From assembly GCF_910592395.1 (NCBI RefSeq), contig NC_088310.1, positions 16,191,501 through 16,251,500 on the forward strand: 60,000 nt of DNA, written 5' to 3'. Origin of the DNA: Lineus longissimus (Eukaryota; Nemertea; Pilidiophora; Heteronemertea; Lineidae). Under the pieces are notes generated by a model. It was not told where the DNA came from. It did no database searches and saw only the letters and a list, made by a program, of their open reading frames with translations. The first letter of the stretch is position 1, and every line of letters begins with the position of its first letter. The translations under genes were made by a program, and so were the position numbers. Below are positions 40,014 to 51,711 of the stretch, one piece after another.

Positions 40014-41336
40014 TATATATGTATATGCGAGGAGGAAAATAAATTGAAGAAAGAATGTCATTTCGTACCATTTGAGACATACGAAGCGAGACAAAAATCT
40101 CTATGTACTCAGCAAAGATCGAATGAATAAAGATATGTATGGTTAAAAATGCTTGTTTTATTGCTTGAAATGATTGTACTTGACCAGCAAGTAATTAGCA
40201 CCAGTGATTTAAATCAAAATGAATCAATTTATTTAACATAATTGGTCAATCAGATATTTGGTTGAAATCTTCCACAAAAGATTTAAACTAGATAATTGTT
40301 CTTACATTGTAAGAAGACAAATACAGTTGTGGGAGATTTTACAGCAATTTGAATTACAGTACAAGTAAAGTAATATATATATATATATATATACAAAATA
40401 AACATGGCAGTAGAGTAAGAAGTCAGCAAATATGAACAGTACAAAAAGATAAGGAATATGGATGGCAATGATTAGACTTAACCAGTAAGATATTGGAGAA
40501 TTATACATATACAATGATTGTAATCACAAGTTGTAATCATAAGAAATGAAAGTATAAAAGTTATGTAGTAGAGAGATATTATGATGGTATTTTCTTCCAG
40601 TGCACTGATCTCTTGTAGAGGAGTGGTGATGACAGGTGGTGGTACATGTGCGAATGGTAGAGTTGGCATGGCTTGAATCCTGGCACTTGATGTTAACTTT
40701 ATATCCTTCTTGTCAGGGCTATCCTTGGAAGTAATTGTGGAGTGCGTCAAAACAGCAAAACTCATTGCAGTTGTAATAGAAGTGATCTCCATTTTCTGTC
40801 TCTGTCGGATCTGACTACAATTTTCTGGAACATCCTTCACCTCCCTCTGCTGCGATTATCAACGAGTTTTTTAAACTGCGTAACTCTATATTGTCCTGAT
40901 TTCCATTATTATGTTTTTGTCTTTAAATATTTGTGATCTTATTTTGTATACCCTGTAACTTTATATTGTATATTTTGTAATTATTTTATGTTACCGTTGG
41001 CCCCTAGTGGGCGTTTTATAGTCTGGGCTCCTGACCTCACTGTCGCTGTCGTAGGTCAGGCAATAACAAAAATCTATAAATAGATAGCTTAAACCACCAT
41101 TTCCACAAAAATTCTTATGCCTAAATTTTTTTAATATTATAAACAACCTATCCTGCAAAAACCAACGCAATCGGTCAAGGTTTAGCGTCCCAAATCGTAC
41201 TTTTGCGAAAATGACAATATCGCTAAAAGTGACGTCATTATATGGGGAAACCCCTTTGTCTGAAACATGAAATAACCGTAATCGCGCATTTTAATAGTAA
41301 TTCCGGTATTTCTACAGTGTAGAATGATGTGTTCAA
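40014..41336. other. Intergenic between transposons
   Basis: It contains a (TA)n microsatellite at about 40373-40393. The 120-codon minus-strand frame at 40478-40840 has no recognised domain. Nothing else stands out. Confidence 0.4.
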
Positions 41337-42225
41337 TAATAAGCCCCCCTCTTAGGAGGGGCTCTTAAGATACACGTGTGTGCGGGAGTATATAGTGAAT
41401 GATTAGAAATAAAGAGAGTAACTATTGTATATCCTACAAACAATTTTTTTTGGTAAATTTCTGAATTAACTCCGTTGAGTTTACCGATTTCTCCGCGATC
41501 TTCCGGTGGTGGTTGCTATCCCATTGGTTGAAATTAAGTTAAATTAAATTAAAATCTTCATGGGAATTCGCTACATCATATGCCTAAGAAATTGGCCAAT
41601 TATATCAATATTTTTATTAGAGAAATATCCGTCCTAAATAATGACAGAAAAGGGTGGTTTATTTCAATTTTGTGTCGACATGGTCGAGGTCACGTGACAT
41701 AAAAACAAAACAATCGCACACACCCGTCCAAAAAAGGCACTTTAAGAAAAATAAATACGTTTTTCCAGCTTAAAACCACACTGACGACTAAGTTATATTG
41801 GTCTACTGCCCAAATCTGAAGTATCAAAATGAATCACAAACTAGAACTAGCTCTATTTAGCTATAGTTGCGTGAAAAATTCGGGTGAGCGACGTACATTC
41901 TGTACCCTAGCGGCCAATAATTAAACTACTTTCAGCCGTCTGCTCCGGTCTCGTTAGGGAGTTTTTCCCAAATGTACGCGATGATGACGTGCCCCATTAA
42001 CAGGACGTGACATCTATTTTAAAATGCGTTTCCAAAGTGAATGCATGAGGACAATCCATTTAAGTGTCGTATATCACTGGAAACGCCCGATTCCCGTGAA
42101 TAAGGACAATCACAATGTATTACATTAATTACCAAAACAAAAATGTGTCGGAAGGAACTATATGGATGGTCCCATCGCACCCCCCCTCCAGCAGTATGAC
42201 ACAGAAGGGCTAGTTGACTGTCCAC

Positions 42226-42392
42226 CGGGGGGGTTTGGGGGGAGCTTCCCCCCAACGCACTGGTAAAAACCTATGTCGACGGAGGGGGGTTTGGGGGGTG
42301 TCCCCCCATTGTAACAGCTGTAGTTGTAAGAGCTTGCACTTAACATATGCTCGTAGGGGGGTTCGGGGGAGCTCCCCCGACCTAAAGGGGGG
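42226..42392. repeat. Three G-run/C-run hairpin modules in the left arm
   Basis: Three modules (about 42226-42254, 42281-42308, 42355-42392) have the form GGGGGG-TTTGGGGGG-(a/t)G(c/t)TCCCCCC. Each can form a hairpin, and the G-strand could form a G-quadruplex. The right arm carries the mirrored set at about 43670-43830, where one C run has expanded. Confidence 0.7.
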
Positions 42393-42586
42393 CTCACTAA
42401 GTCCTTGACTTTACATATTAGTGCATAATCCTAGGACAGATACAGCGCTCAATTCGACCGTAAAACGATAATTGGCTCGGGAAATTACAACAATGGCTGA
42501 ATCTAAAAATAACACTCCTCTTTTCTGCCGTGTTATTTGTAGACGGTTGTTGTTACCTGACCCGATCCTAAACCCTACCAAAAGCC

Positions 42587-43539
42587 CAAGGAGGATACCG
42601 CGGTGACGTCACATCACGTGATCCCGACCCATATTAGTGATCGCTATGGCCAATCAGATTCAGTCTACTGACAGCACCAGCACTGAACACATCTCCACGT
42701 CTCACTGTCTGGTGCGCTCCTGTGCACAAAAACACCAATAAACATGAAATATTGCAATACCTAGTATGGATTCTTCCTGTGTAGAATAAAATTTACAGAG
42801 CAGATTAACTTCCACGAATAAAAAAGACGTTTGGCGTGGCCAAAGTGCGGAAATAATGGGAAATAATGTCTCCGCTAAAATACACTACGAAATACACTAG
42901 GCAATGCACTACGCGATACACGGTAGAGATGCAGTTGAGTTTGTTATTGTTTTGACTTAGAAGCCCGCCCATATCATAGTATATTCATGTATTCATGAAG
43001 TATGAACTCATTTCTGTCCCATACAACTCTAAGAACAGTCAATTTCTCCTTAAATCATCACCGAAACCGCGATATCCGCAGGAAGATTTCGTTCTAGTGT
43101 CCGAAAATGCATGATCTTACAGGGGCGCTAACTCGACAAATAGAGGGGATCTATGGGGATCTATGCGAGTTTTAGGTATTACAGGTCTCGAACTTGTAAA
43201 ATCTGTAAACATGCCTCCAAATCCCATTATGATAATGAAGAGATTGCCCCATATCTGGGAGACTGTTTTGAAACCATCGCTAATTTTGGAAGATCAGTGC
43301 CGGCTATTTGGTTTAAAAAACCCTATTTTTCCCCATCAAAACAGCACTTTTCATTATTCAAATGATAGCTTATTGTCTGAAGACTTATTTCACAGCAGAA
43401 AAGTACTAATAACTCTGATTTGATGCGAAAAATCTAACTTTTTTGATGACTTGATTTTCCCTTGGCCGTGGATCGAGTTTGTTTACAATATGCAGCGCCA
43501 TCTTGGAAAAGCCGTGACGTCACCGCGGTATCCTCCTTG
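42587..43539. mobile_element. 953-bp MITE with CRE-bearing ends and 9-bp TSD
   Basis: Ends are CAAGGAGGATACCGCGGTGA + CGTCAC and the inverse, perfect over 26 bp, flanked by CCAAAAGCC at 42578-42586 and 43540-43548. The 9-bp duplication suggests a Mutator-like family. Each end contains the palindromes CCGCGG and TGACGTCA. No transposase is encoded. It lies in the loop of the foldback-like element, so it inserted later. Confidence 0.8.
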
Positions 43540-44710
43540 CCAAAAGCCCGGAGATCGAGGTCAGAGAACCAGACTATTTAGCGTTTTAGAGTAATAAAGA
43601 ATTTGAATTTGAATTTGAATTTTTCCACCGCTGTACCTTAATATGTAAAGTCAAGGACTTAGTGAGCCCCCCTTTAGGTCGGGGGAGCTCCCCCGAACCC
43701 CCCTACGAGCATATGTTAAGTGCAAGCTCTAACAACTACAGCTGTTACAATGGGGGGACACCCCCCAAACCCCCCTCCGTCGACATAGGTTTTTACCAGT
43801 GCGTTGGGGGGAAGCTCCCCCCAACCCCCCCCCCCCCCCGGTGGACAGTCAACTAGCCCTTCTGTGTACTGCTGGAGGGGGGGGGGGGTGCGATGGGACC
43901 ATCCATATAGTTCCTTCCGACACATTTTTGTTTTGGTAATGTAATACATTGTGATTGTCCTTATTCACGGGAATCGGGCGTTTCCAGTGATATACGACAC
44001 AAATAGGTTGTCCTCATGCATTCACTTTGGAAACGCATTTTAAAATAGATGTTACGTCCTGTTAATGGGGCACGTCATCATCGCGTACATTTGGGAAAAA
44101 CTCCCTAACGAGACCGGAGCAGACGGCTGAAAGTAGTTTAATTATTGGCCGCTAGGGTGCAGAATGTCGCTCACCCGAATTTTTCACGCAACTTTTGCTA
44201 AATAGAGCTAGTTCTAGTTTGTGATTCATTTTGATACTTCAGATTTGGGCAGAAGACCAATATAACTTAGTCGTCAGTGTGGTTTTAAGCTGGAAAAACG
44301 TATTTGTTTTTCTTAAAGTGCCTTTTTTGGACGGGTGTGTGCGATTGTTTTGTTTTTATGTCACGTGACCTCGATCATGTCGACACAAAATTGAAATAAA
44401 CCACCCTTTTCTGTCATTATTTAGGACGGATATTTCTCTAATAAAAATATTAATATAATTGGCCAATTTCTTAGGCATATGATGTAGCGAATTCCCATGA
44501 AGATTTAAATTAATTTCAACCAATGGGATAGCAACCACCACCGGAAGATCGCGGAGAAATCGGTAAACTCAACGGAGTTAATTCAGAAAAATACCAAAAA
44601 AAATTGTTTGTAGGATATACAATAGTTACTCTCTTTATTTCTCATCAAATCAGTATATACTCCCACACACACGTGTATCTTAAGAGCCCCTCCTAAAGGG
44701 GGGCTTATTA

Positions 44711-45390
44711 TCATAATTATGCCCACGTGATTAGCTGCTCGGTATTGACGAGCAAGTGACAGTCCTCATTTGCATGTACATTAATGTCATTGTTATGGCT
44801 GACGCGATCCTGTTAAGTTGTGCGTAATTTCTAATTTCTCGGCAAATACTTGATTGATTTCGTTGAAATTTGAGAGTATTACAGATTAGATTACCTTGGG
44901 TCTTCGTAGTTTCTTCATACATCATCGATAAAGACACGTAGCTTTGTGAAGAAACTCGCCATACTGCTCGCTGGCCAGCACAACATTCCTGCATGCTACG
45001 TATACACGCTCATCAATTTTGAGCTCCCAATTAATAATTTTATTCATTTCGCATTTTACATGAGACGAAGGACTTAATGAACAAGATAACGAACTTTAAT
45101 GAAAACTTAAGTTTTATTACAATAGGACAAATACTGGCAACGCAATTTGCATTTCAATTCAACAACTGCCGAGCATCCTAGGGCTAAAACTATCTTCATT
45201 CATAGTCAATCTCGCCATTTAGCTAAACGGACCTGAAACAAATCGATTCAGCGTCTACACTTTTACTCCGATTTGTCTCAAAATTGGTGACAAAGAGGCT
45301 GAATGTACTGCAAACAATTCCTCGGAACCAAATTAAAAAAAAAAAGATTTTAAAGATATTTTTTAGTGTAAAATGCCCGTTGCTAGGCAT
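44711..45390. other. Intergenic, no feature seen
   Basis: No recognised gene or element; a GCTCGGTATTGACGAGC short dyad lies near 44732. Confidence 0.35.
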
Positions 45391-45395
45391 GGTTG

Positions 45396-46463
45396 CTAGG
45401 CACATGCTGCCACAAACATAATGACAGAACCTGACAATAAGGGTCTGCTCTCGCGACGACCAATAAAGACATGTTGGGTGATGATTTTGAAAAATAACAT
45501 ATCCTTCAATACTAAAAGAATTACACAGCAATGGTGGCCAAGATTCTTGAACAACTTGTTGTGCAAATAAAACGGTAGCTTGGCTAACAATTTCCTAACA
45601 TTGTCAGGGTACTTGGCCTGCACACACTCCACTCCAAACTGACATTCCCTCAGAACAATACCAAAGTTGTCTGGGGCCTTTACATTATCCGTCTTGATAA
45701 TTTCCCAGTTCAACGCTCTTTCAACACAAGGAGGATACCGCGGTGACGTCACATCACATGATCCCGTTCATCATAGGCATTGGCGACAACATCAGCATCC
45801 CCATAGATCTACTGCTCTTTCAGCTCTGCCATTGCTGCTTGATAACCCATATGAGCGGGTAAATGAGAGTAACCCCTGACCACATCATGTGCATCGCCCT
45901 CTGTGAACTGAAGAAGGTAACTGAAACACTCATCACTTGAAAGTGTGTTGGCACAAACACGCAACTCAAATTGATGCACAAAAGATAGATAAGCAAGAGG
46001 TTTGCCACTGAACTTTGCAACTTCAACTAACTGGCTTTTTCATCTCGTGTGTCACAGCCCATAACCAATCATTGAACTGTGAATCCTGATAACCAGCACC
46101 ATTTTCTACTAGAGGGCCTTGAAAATGAACACTCTTTTCACCTATAGGCCTACCACTGCTGGTATCAAATCCAAAACCATTCTCTTTAATAGGCCTACCA
46201 CTGCCGGTATTAAAACCAAAACCATTATCTTTAATAGGCCTACCAATACCGGTATCAACACCAAAACCATTCTCTTTAATAGGCCTACCAATAGCAGTGT
46301 CAACCTCAATATCAATATGACATGCATTACTATTTTCACAGTCAATAACAGTCTCAACACCAGTTGAATGTCCTTTGGTGGGCACATTCCGCCGGATATT
46401 GCTTGAAAATTGCAACAAAATAGGCCTGTCATTACAAGGTTTAGTGTTAGGTTTAGTTGACAA
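45396..46463 (-). pseudogene. BEL/Pao-type Gag remnant with internal repeats
   Basis: Three minus-strand segments make up the capsid-like core. The first frame (46463-46023) contains a 15-residue tandem repeat (GRPIKENGFGFDTSS) repeated about four times and ends FNDWLWAVTHEMKKPVS. After a shift the next frame reads EVAKFSGKPLAYLSFVHQFE, SYLLQFTEGDAHDVV and GYQAAMAELKEQ-stop, and then VVANAY. After a ~45-bp foreign insertion the third frame reads ALNWEIIKTDNVKAPDNFG, LRECQFGVECVQ and PDNVRKLLAKLPFYLHNK. These are typical DUF1759-region motifs. No pol follows. Confidence 0.75.
45727..45772. mobile_element. Stub of the CRE-bearing MITE end
   Basis: CAAGGAGGATACCGCGGTGA and the following CGTCACATCAC.TGATCCCG equal the first ~40 bp of the MITE at 42587. 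The stub sits inside the gag reading frame between VVANAY and the next conserved block. No second TIR is present. Confidence 0.75.
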
Positions 46464-46499
46464 CCGTCAAACTGTAATTGCACTCATTATAGGAAGTTA

Positions 46500-48040
46500 T
46501 TTGTACAAAACAGATCCTTAGTCGACCCCCTTTTAAGGGCGCTTCCCTCATGCTTTTTAGATTAAAAGTTGAGAAAGGAAGAATATTCCTAAAGCGTGAA
46601 AGCGTGAAAGGAGGCCCTTGACCGGAACCATACTAAAGGGAGGGTGGGTGGGGAAAAAACAAAATTTCCGCGACTCGCCTCCGTACTGATGCATTAATTG
46701 TTCTGCCCTGTTTTACATCCCGAAATTCTCCGAGTTAGCCCGCCTGCTTTTATCCTTTCCAAGACTTCTCTCTCTCCTCCTTGCATCTACCATCCTTGCA
46801 AAAGACTGGTTTGATTGCATTCAGTGCGCGCCAACTGGGTATCAACTTAGGATCTATCAGATGGACCGAGCAAAGCACCTCTTCGACTTTTTTTTTTTAA
46901 TTTGCCACGCGGCCATCTCGGAAATCAATTTTTAGCTCAGTTTTGTGAAAGAATATTTATATTAACTGCCCCAGGAAAGAAAACTGAGCATCTCTACATT
47001 CAGCTGAGCGCCAGGCCCGTGGGCCTCTTTCGGGAAAACACTCATTGGATCACTTATTTGTGCACATGGCATTCTTGATCGAGGACACTGTGAAATTGAC
47101 GTTCAGAAAGGCTTTGTTTTATAGTCTCCAGCCAACTAGTTAGTGGTTTTGACTTGGAAACTGAAGCACTGGAGCAAGGAAACTGTTTCCCTTGTATTCA
47201 ATACCCACCAAGGTGACTATGGTTAATTCAATGTGTTGTTCATATCATTGTACTCAACCATCCTTAGGTGAAACTCTGTCCTCAAAGTCTTGAGAAATCT
47301 AGCTATCAAATGTATAAATCAGTTTTATGACTTAGATGTAAAGCATACTAAAGTTGTGCAGAGCAAAGTTTCTTAAGTTAGCAGGTAGATATAGAATCAG
47401 AGCTTTGGTGAGTGTATACCGTCAATGTAATAACAGATGCACATGCATCAAAAATGTAACCCTTTATCATGTTTATTGTGGAGCTGGCTGTTTATCTAGC
47501 TGTGACCGCGCTGCCTGCAGACTCTGCTGACACTCCTAGTTTGTTTTGTCGTGAGCTTTAAACCCACTTGTTTCAAATCATTGCTACAAACCACTAGCAG
47601 TGTTACTGATTGCAGTCGGTCTTTCAATCTAGACACATTCTTCAATTTGAAAGACCATTGTTAAGCCGCGTGTCTGTCCGTTATCTGGATTTTCAAATAG
47701 GTACTTCTTGAGCTAATTACTCAAACAAATTTGGAACCCCAATATCGTGGAAATGCACACTTTCTGGAAAGTAGTCAACTCTTGTGCGAACAATTGCCTC
47801 GCAAAATATTCTCTGAAAGTCTTTGGTCTGGTACGAGGTGAAAATACTATATTGTCCTTATTCATTTGCAATTGTTGCGAGTTCTATACAATGTCATAAT
47901 AATATTGATAAGATTATCTTTTGTAAGATTTTTGAAATAAAAGTTTCGAACTGTAAATTGTGTTTGAATCATTCTTCTCAGCAGTTTGTTTAATTCATGT
48001 CATTCATGGTTCTTGGGAATGAATCTTTGGTTGTCAACAC
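46500..48040. other. Intergenic, no feature seen
   Basis: No gene recognised. A GCTCAGTTTT ... AAAACTGAGC dyad spans about 46935-46988. Confidence 0.35.
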
Positions 48041-48389
48041 AGGCAAAAGTTTCCATCATTGAATATGATGGAAATCTATGATGGCCCATTATGGATACTA
48101 TGATAGAGAATATCCATCATAGAATCTAGAGTGAAAACCTTACCGGTACCTCGTCGTATCTTCCAGTGGCCTATCATAGATTCTGTGATCAAATCGGTTA
48201 CTCTAATGGTTTTATACTACAATATCTTGCGCAGTGTGATGGGACCCACTGAATTTGTGACAGAATTCCCATCATAGAATATCCCATGGCATGGGCTATC
48301 ATAAAATCTATGATGGGAGAGACTATGTAAAGCGTCGTAAGTGATAGAACCTACCATGGGCATGGATTCTTTGAAATAAACTTCTGCCT
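48041..48389. mobile_element. Possible MITE rich in CATCATAGA(A/T)T palindromes
   Basis: Ends AGGCAAAAGTTT (48041-48052) and AAACTTCTGCCT (48378-48389) are inverse with one mismatch. The interior repeats CTATGATGG / CCATCATAG in both directions at least six times, so it can fold extensively. I could not identify a target duplication. Confidence 0.45.
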
Positions 48390-48399
48390 TAGTAATCAA

Positions 48400-49670
48400 G
48401 ACACCGCAGGTAGACTGAAAATGCTGACCAAACCCAGTTATAGCCGCCAGCAGAGGGATTTGGACGTACTTTGGAGTCTACCCGAGCAGTCTGAATGAGA
48501 CAAGGACATGCAGGGACTACAGGGGCAGATCCAGACTTTTTAGAAAGGGGGGTGGCGTATTAAAGGTGAGGTTAAATGCCAGAGAAAGGAGCAAGGTTCT
48601 GGCTGACTAGTCGATCATTCCCGACAATTTTCTTTCAGTCGAAGAAGTACCAATCAGAATCAATGTAGTGCCGCCCAGCCTCCGTATCAGGGAGGGTCAT
48701 TGCGCCATGTTCATCTGTCGAACGACGGGTAACCCTCCACCAAAAGTTGGAGTGAGAATGGTCAACATTTGCTGCAGGGGGCAACTGACGTTGATGGTGT
48801 CTTGACGATTGGGGTAACAAGGGCGGCTGATTCCGGTCGGCACACATGTTTTTTTGGCCGTTTTATGTTAGAGCGTGAGTGACAATACATGTAGACCTGA
48901 TGAACACTAATGTAACGATCTTGGATGGCGTAGTGTTGATGGCTTGCATCTGTCAATGACTTGGTTCATGTTTGAGTAACGCAGCTGACTGCCTGCAATA
49001 GTTACCAGGTGGTGATTGTCGGCTACCTAGGTTCTTTTTCGGTACCAAGGTGCGCTACCAGGGAACCACAAGGCTTCTGTTTTAGGCAATGTGATACAAG
49101 ACCACTAATTTATGAAGACCTAGTGAATTTTTTGCATCAGTCGTGTAGTTTGTGTATCACTTGTATTCATTCCTGAAAATTTCATGACTATGTCTCCAGA
49201 AGACAGGGCTTAGGATACCGAATATCGAATTAGTATCGAATATCATCAATTTGGTTTATTGGCCTAATGACTCAAGCTTCGGCCAGAGGTTGATGTAGCA
49301 TGTTGCCCGCTTGGTGAGACACAGATGCAAGGAGCCTCGGTTTTGCACCTCATTTGATGGACTGTGAAGAACCAGGAATTTTTGTTCCTTGAAAGTCACG
49401 CCAGCTCATCCAGAAATACGATACTGGGTTTTCCCAGGAACCTGGGCCCTATTGCGTGGTAGGCAGCAGTGTTAACCACTAGGCTATGAGGTTCTTCATG
49501 CCCTGAGGCCAAATAAAAAGATAATTGTTGTTTGTACTACCAATATTTTCGAAAATGATATTTTGATTACACAAACATAAAAAGTTGCAGAATCAAAGTG
49601 ATGTTGATGACGCCCTTGAGTTTAGAAGTAGGCCTGCATGTCAAGTTATTACAATTTCCTTTTCCTTTAG
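48400..49670. other. Upstream of or intron before the Ig exons
   Basis: No exon recognised. The stretch ends in the pyrimidine-rich acceptor TTCCTTTTCCTTTAG at 49670. Confidence 0.4.
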
Positions 49671-49784
49671 TGGTTAGCGAGCCGACCGTCCCTCCACTGC
49701 CCAATGGAGGCATCAGCATCGATGGTGCCAGACTAAAGAGGATTAAGATTGGTGAAAACATTGAGTTTACCTGCCGTGCTCAAG
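49671..49784 (+). CDS. I-set Ig protein, exon 1 in window (first half of Ig domain)
   Basis: It encodes about 38 residues: VSEPTVPPLPNGGISIDG, then RLKRIKIGENIEFTCRAQ. The latter is the A'-B region of an I-set immunoglobulin domain with the B-strand cysteine (FTCRA). The acceptor TTTCCTTTAG|TG (49670/49671) and donor CAAG|GTAAGC (49784/49785) are both phase 1. The rest of this domain is in the next exon. Such proteins are usually extracellular-matrix or cell-surface proteins (perlecan and hemicentin have the same phase-1 architecture); I cannot name the gene. Confidence 0.72.
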
Positions 49785-50298
49785 GTAAGCCCATACTTCA
49801 ACTATTACTGATTCGTCCTAATGAAGAATAAGTCCACCTCTTCCCTTGGGGAGATACTTGATTGGCTCGTGGATATGGTGATATAGTTGTAATGATGGCA
49901 TGATTCCTTCTAGCACAGACTAAAGGGAATTTCTCTTAAGCTCAGTCGGTAGAGTGTTTTCCTTTTAATCTGGAGGCCCCGGTTTTAAGCCATGGTTGCC
50001 TTTGATGTTTTTCCTTTGTTTTACTTGGTGCCCAACATGGTAAGTGGTACGAATGATTCATGATGCTGGATAATGTAAGGTTGGATATGTATGGCTGTGG
50101 TTTTGATATGGCAGCGACAAACCACCTTGGGACTTTATCTTATAACTCGAGTCTCATGAAATCTCGTAAACCATCTAATATTTAGAGTGGTTTCTTAACA
50201 GCAATGACCATTATCTCAATTTCGATACATGTGTATGTACCCCTTCGTAAGGTGATTTCAGGAAATCGCTTTTAGATTTATTAATTGGACACTTTCAG

Positions 50299-50487
50299 AT
50301 GCCACCCTTGAGCTTCGCTGGAGCCGAGATCGTGGTATTCTCCCAGTCAATCATCGCGTACGCTCTGGTGTCCTCTATCTTTACAACGCACAACCGGAAT
50401 ACTCCGGGCCTTATATCTGTTCCGTATCTGCCGCTCATGACGGAGAATCGTATAGAGAATATGTTGATCTCGTTGTTGTCGGTGTGG
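50299..50487 (+). CDS. I-set Ig protein, exon 2 in window (second half of Ig domain)
   Basis: It encodes 63 residues with the C-strand tryptophan (LELRWSRDRG), an RVRSGVLYLYNAQPEYSGPY segment and the F-strand cysteine (YICSVSAAHDG), followed by G-strand YVDLVVV. The usual D.G.Y.C is here YSGPYIC, so the conserved Asp is replaced. The acceptor ACTTTCAG|AT and donor GTGG|GTGAGT are phase 1 on both sides, joining exactly to exons 1 and 3. Confidence 0.78.
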
Positions 50488-51000
50488 GTGAGTATGAACA
50501 AAGGTTCAGTTTTGTCATGTTGTAAACCATAAATCCAATGGTCAAATGTCTAAAACCATAAATCCAATGGTCAAATGTCCAGTATTTGTCCTTAAACCGT
50601 CAAGCTCAGATGTATGCTGAAATGACGGCTGACACTGATCACCCCGTGGAATCAGTTGCAACCCCTCCAAGCATTTCTCGCCTCCCCGAGTAATGGTCAA
50701 CCACCTCTCCAAGCAAATCCATCCTTGGACTGCCAACACTCGTCCTTTTTATGGGCAGTTCATCAAACTAACAGCTTCCTCACTGTGGCGAGGCTATGCC
50801 AGGACACCAAAGGGGCCATGAGCAGCTCGGAGCAGTAGTAGTTCATTCCACAGGATATTGACACCCCAGAGTGCATTTGTGGAGACCTATGATGTATAAA
50901 TGACATTTCTTGTTTTCACGAAATCACAGAACTACTTGTGGTGCAGAAATTTGGTGTTTTGCATGATTCAAAAATTCACAAGATGAATTTCTGTTTCCAG

Positions 51001-51318
51001 TCCTTCCAAAGATCAGTATCGGTGATAGCATGAAAGAGGTTAAGGATGGTGATCAAGCACAACTCATCTGTGATGTCACAACCAAAGGAAGCGTCGAGAT
51101 TAAATGGGAACGCGTAGAGGGAACAATAGCGGCATACGCTGTTGATGACGGATACGGTTACCTCCGATTCCCGTATGTTACCCAGAGAGATGCAGGACGG
51201 TATCGCTGTGTTGCTAGAAATGACGCTGGGAGTGTTAACGCTATTTTGGAATTGTTCATCATTAATAACGTAACTGGTGGTGGGTTGGAAGGTGATGGGG
51301 ATGCGGATTATGATGACG
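51001..51318 (+). CDS. I-set Ig protein, exon 3 in window (complete Ig domain)
   Basis: It encodes a complete I-set domain: ISIGDSMKEVKDGDQAQLIC (B cysteine), VEIKWERVEG (C tryptophan), LRFPYVTQRDAGRYRC and VARNDAGSVNAILELFI (classical DAG.Y.C motif and G strand). It ends in an acidic GDGDADYDD tail. The acceptor TCTGTTTCCAG|TC and donor GACG|GTACGT are phase 1. Further exons should lie to the right but none was found before the polymerase remnant at 51.9 kb. Confidence 0.82.
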
Positions 51319-51329
51319 GTACGTACATT

Positions 51330-51560
51330 GTCTCCAACAAGGACATTTGTCAGGGCAGCCCACCCTACCTTGGCAGCTTACCATCCTAGAAAGAACAATG
51401 CACTTTGCTCTAGAATTTTGAAGGAAAAAAAGGGTTTCTGCTGGGCATTCTACCTAGTTGTTGCAGATGGATAAAACTTCTTGAATATCAGGGGTACCCA
51501 TGAGCCTACCATGAGAAATGCCTGTGGAGAACCCTGGTGTATGATGCTGGTGATAAACTC
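51330..51560. repeat. Dispersed repeat, copy B
   Basis: Shares ordered blocks with 190-640 (CCACCCTACCTTG, AAAGGGTTTCTGCTGGGC, AAAACTTCTTGAATA, GGGGTACC, CCTGTGGAGAACCCTGG) but lacks the 100-bp hairpin MITE. It begins within a dozen bases of the Ig exon donor. Confidence 0.6.
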
Positions 51561-51711
51561 AGTTTCCAACAAGCTCAGATGCATGATTTGCAGCTGATTT
51601 TCAGTCCAAGGCATTCCAGACAAGATTAAACATGTTGGATAGTACAATTAGAATCGTTCTTGCACTGGCACATGATAGAAATAATTCCTTTCTTGAAATA
51701 ATTGTAACGAG

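Larger units (their letters stand above)
41337..44710. mobile_element. Foldback-like element with ~1.08-kb inverted arms
   Basis: The left arm (41337-42420) and right arm (43639-44710) are long inverted copies with only scattered differences. Outer ends read TAATAAGCCCCCCT and the inverse, followed by (TTA)GGAGGGGCTCTTAAGATACA. Inner ends read CTAAGTCCTTGACTTTACAT. The native loop was only about 260 bp before a 953-bp MITE inserted. No transposase is recognised; minus- and plus-strand frames inside arms are shadows. A TA or TAAT at the tips could be part of the target site. It may be a foldback-type or other long-TIR transposon. Confidence 0.85.

Noticed and set aside
40478-40840. 120-codon minus-strand frame as a membrane protein
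   Set aside because: Hydrophobic tail but no start context, family or supporting neighbours.
42019-43949. Pro/Gly-rich frames in the foldback arms
   Set aside because: They appear mirrored in both arms and are produced by the G-run/C-run hairpins.
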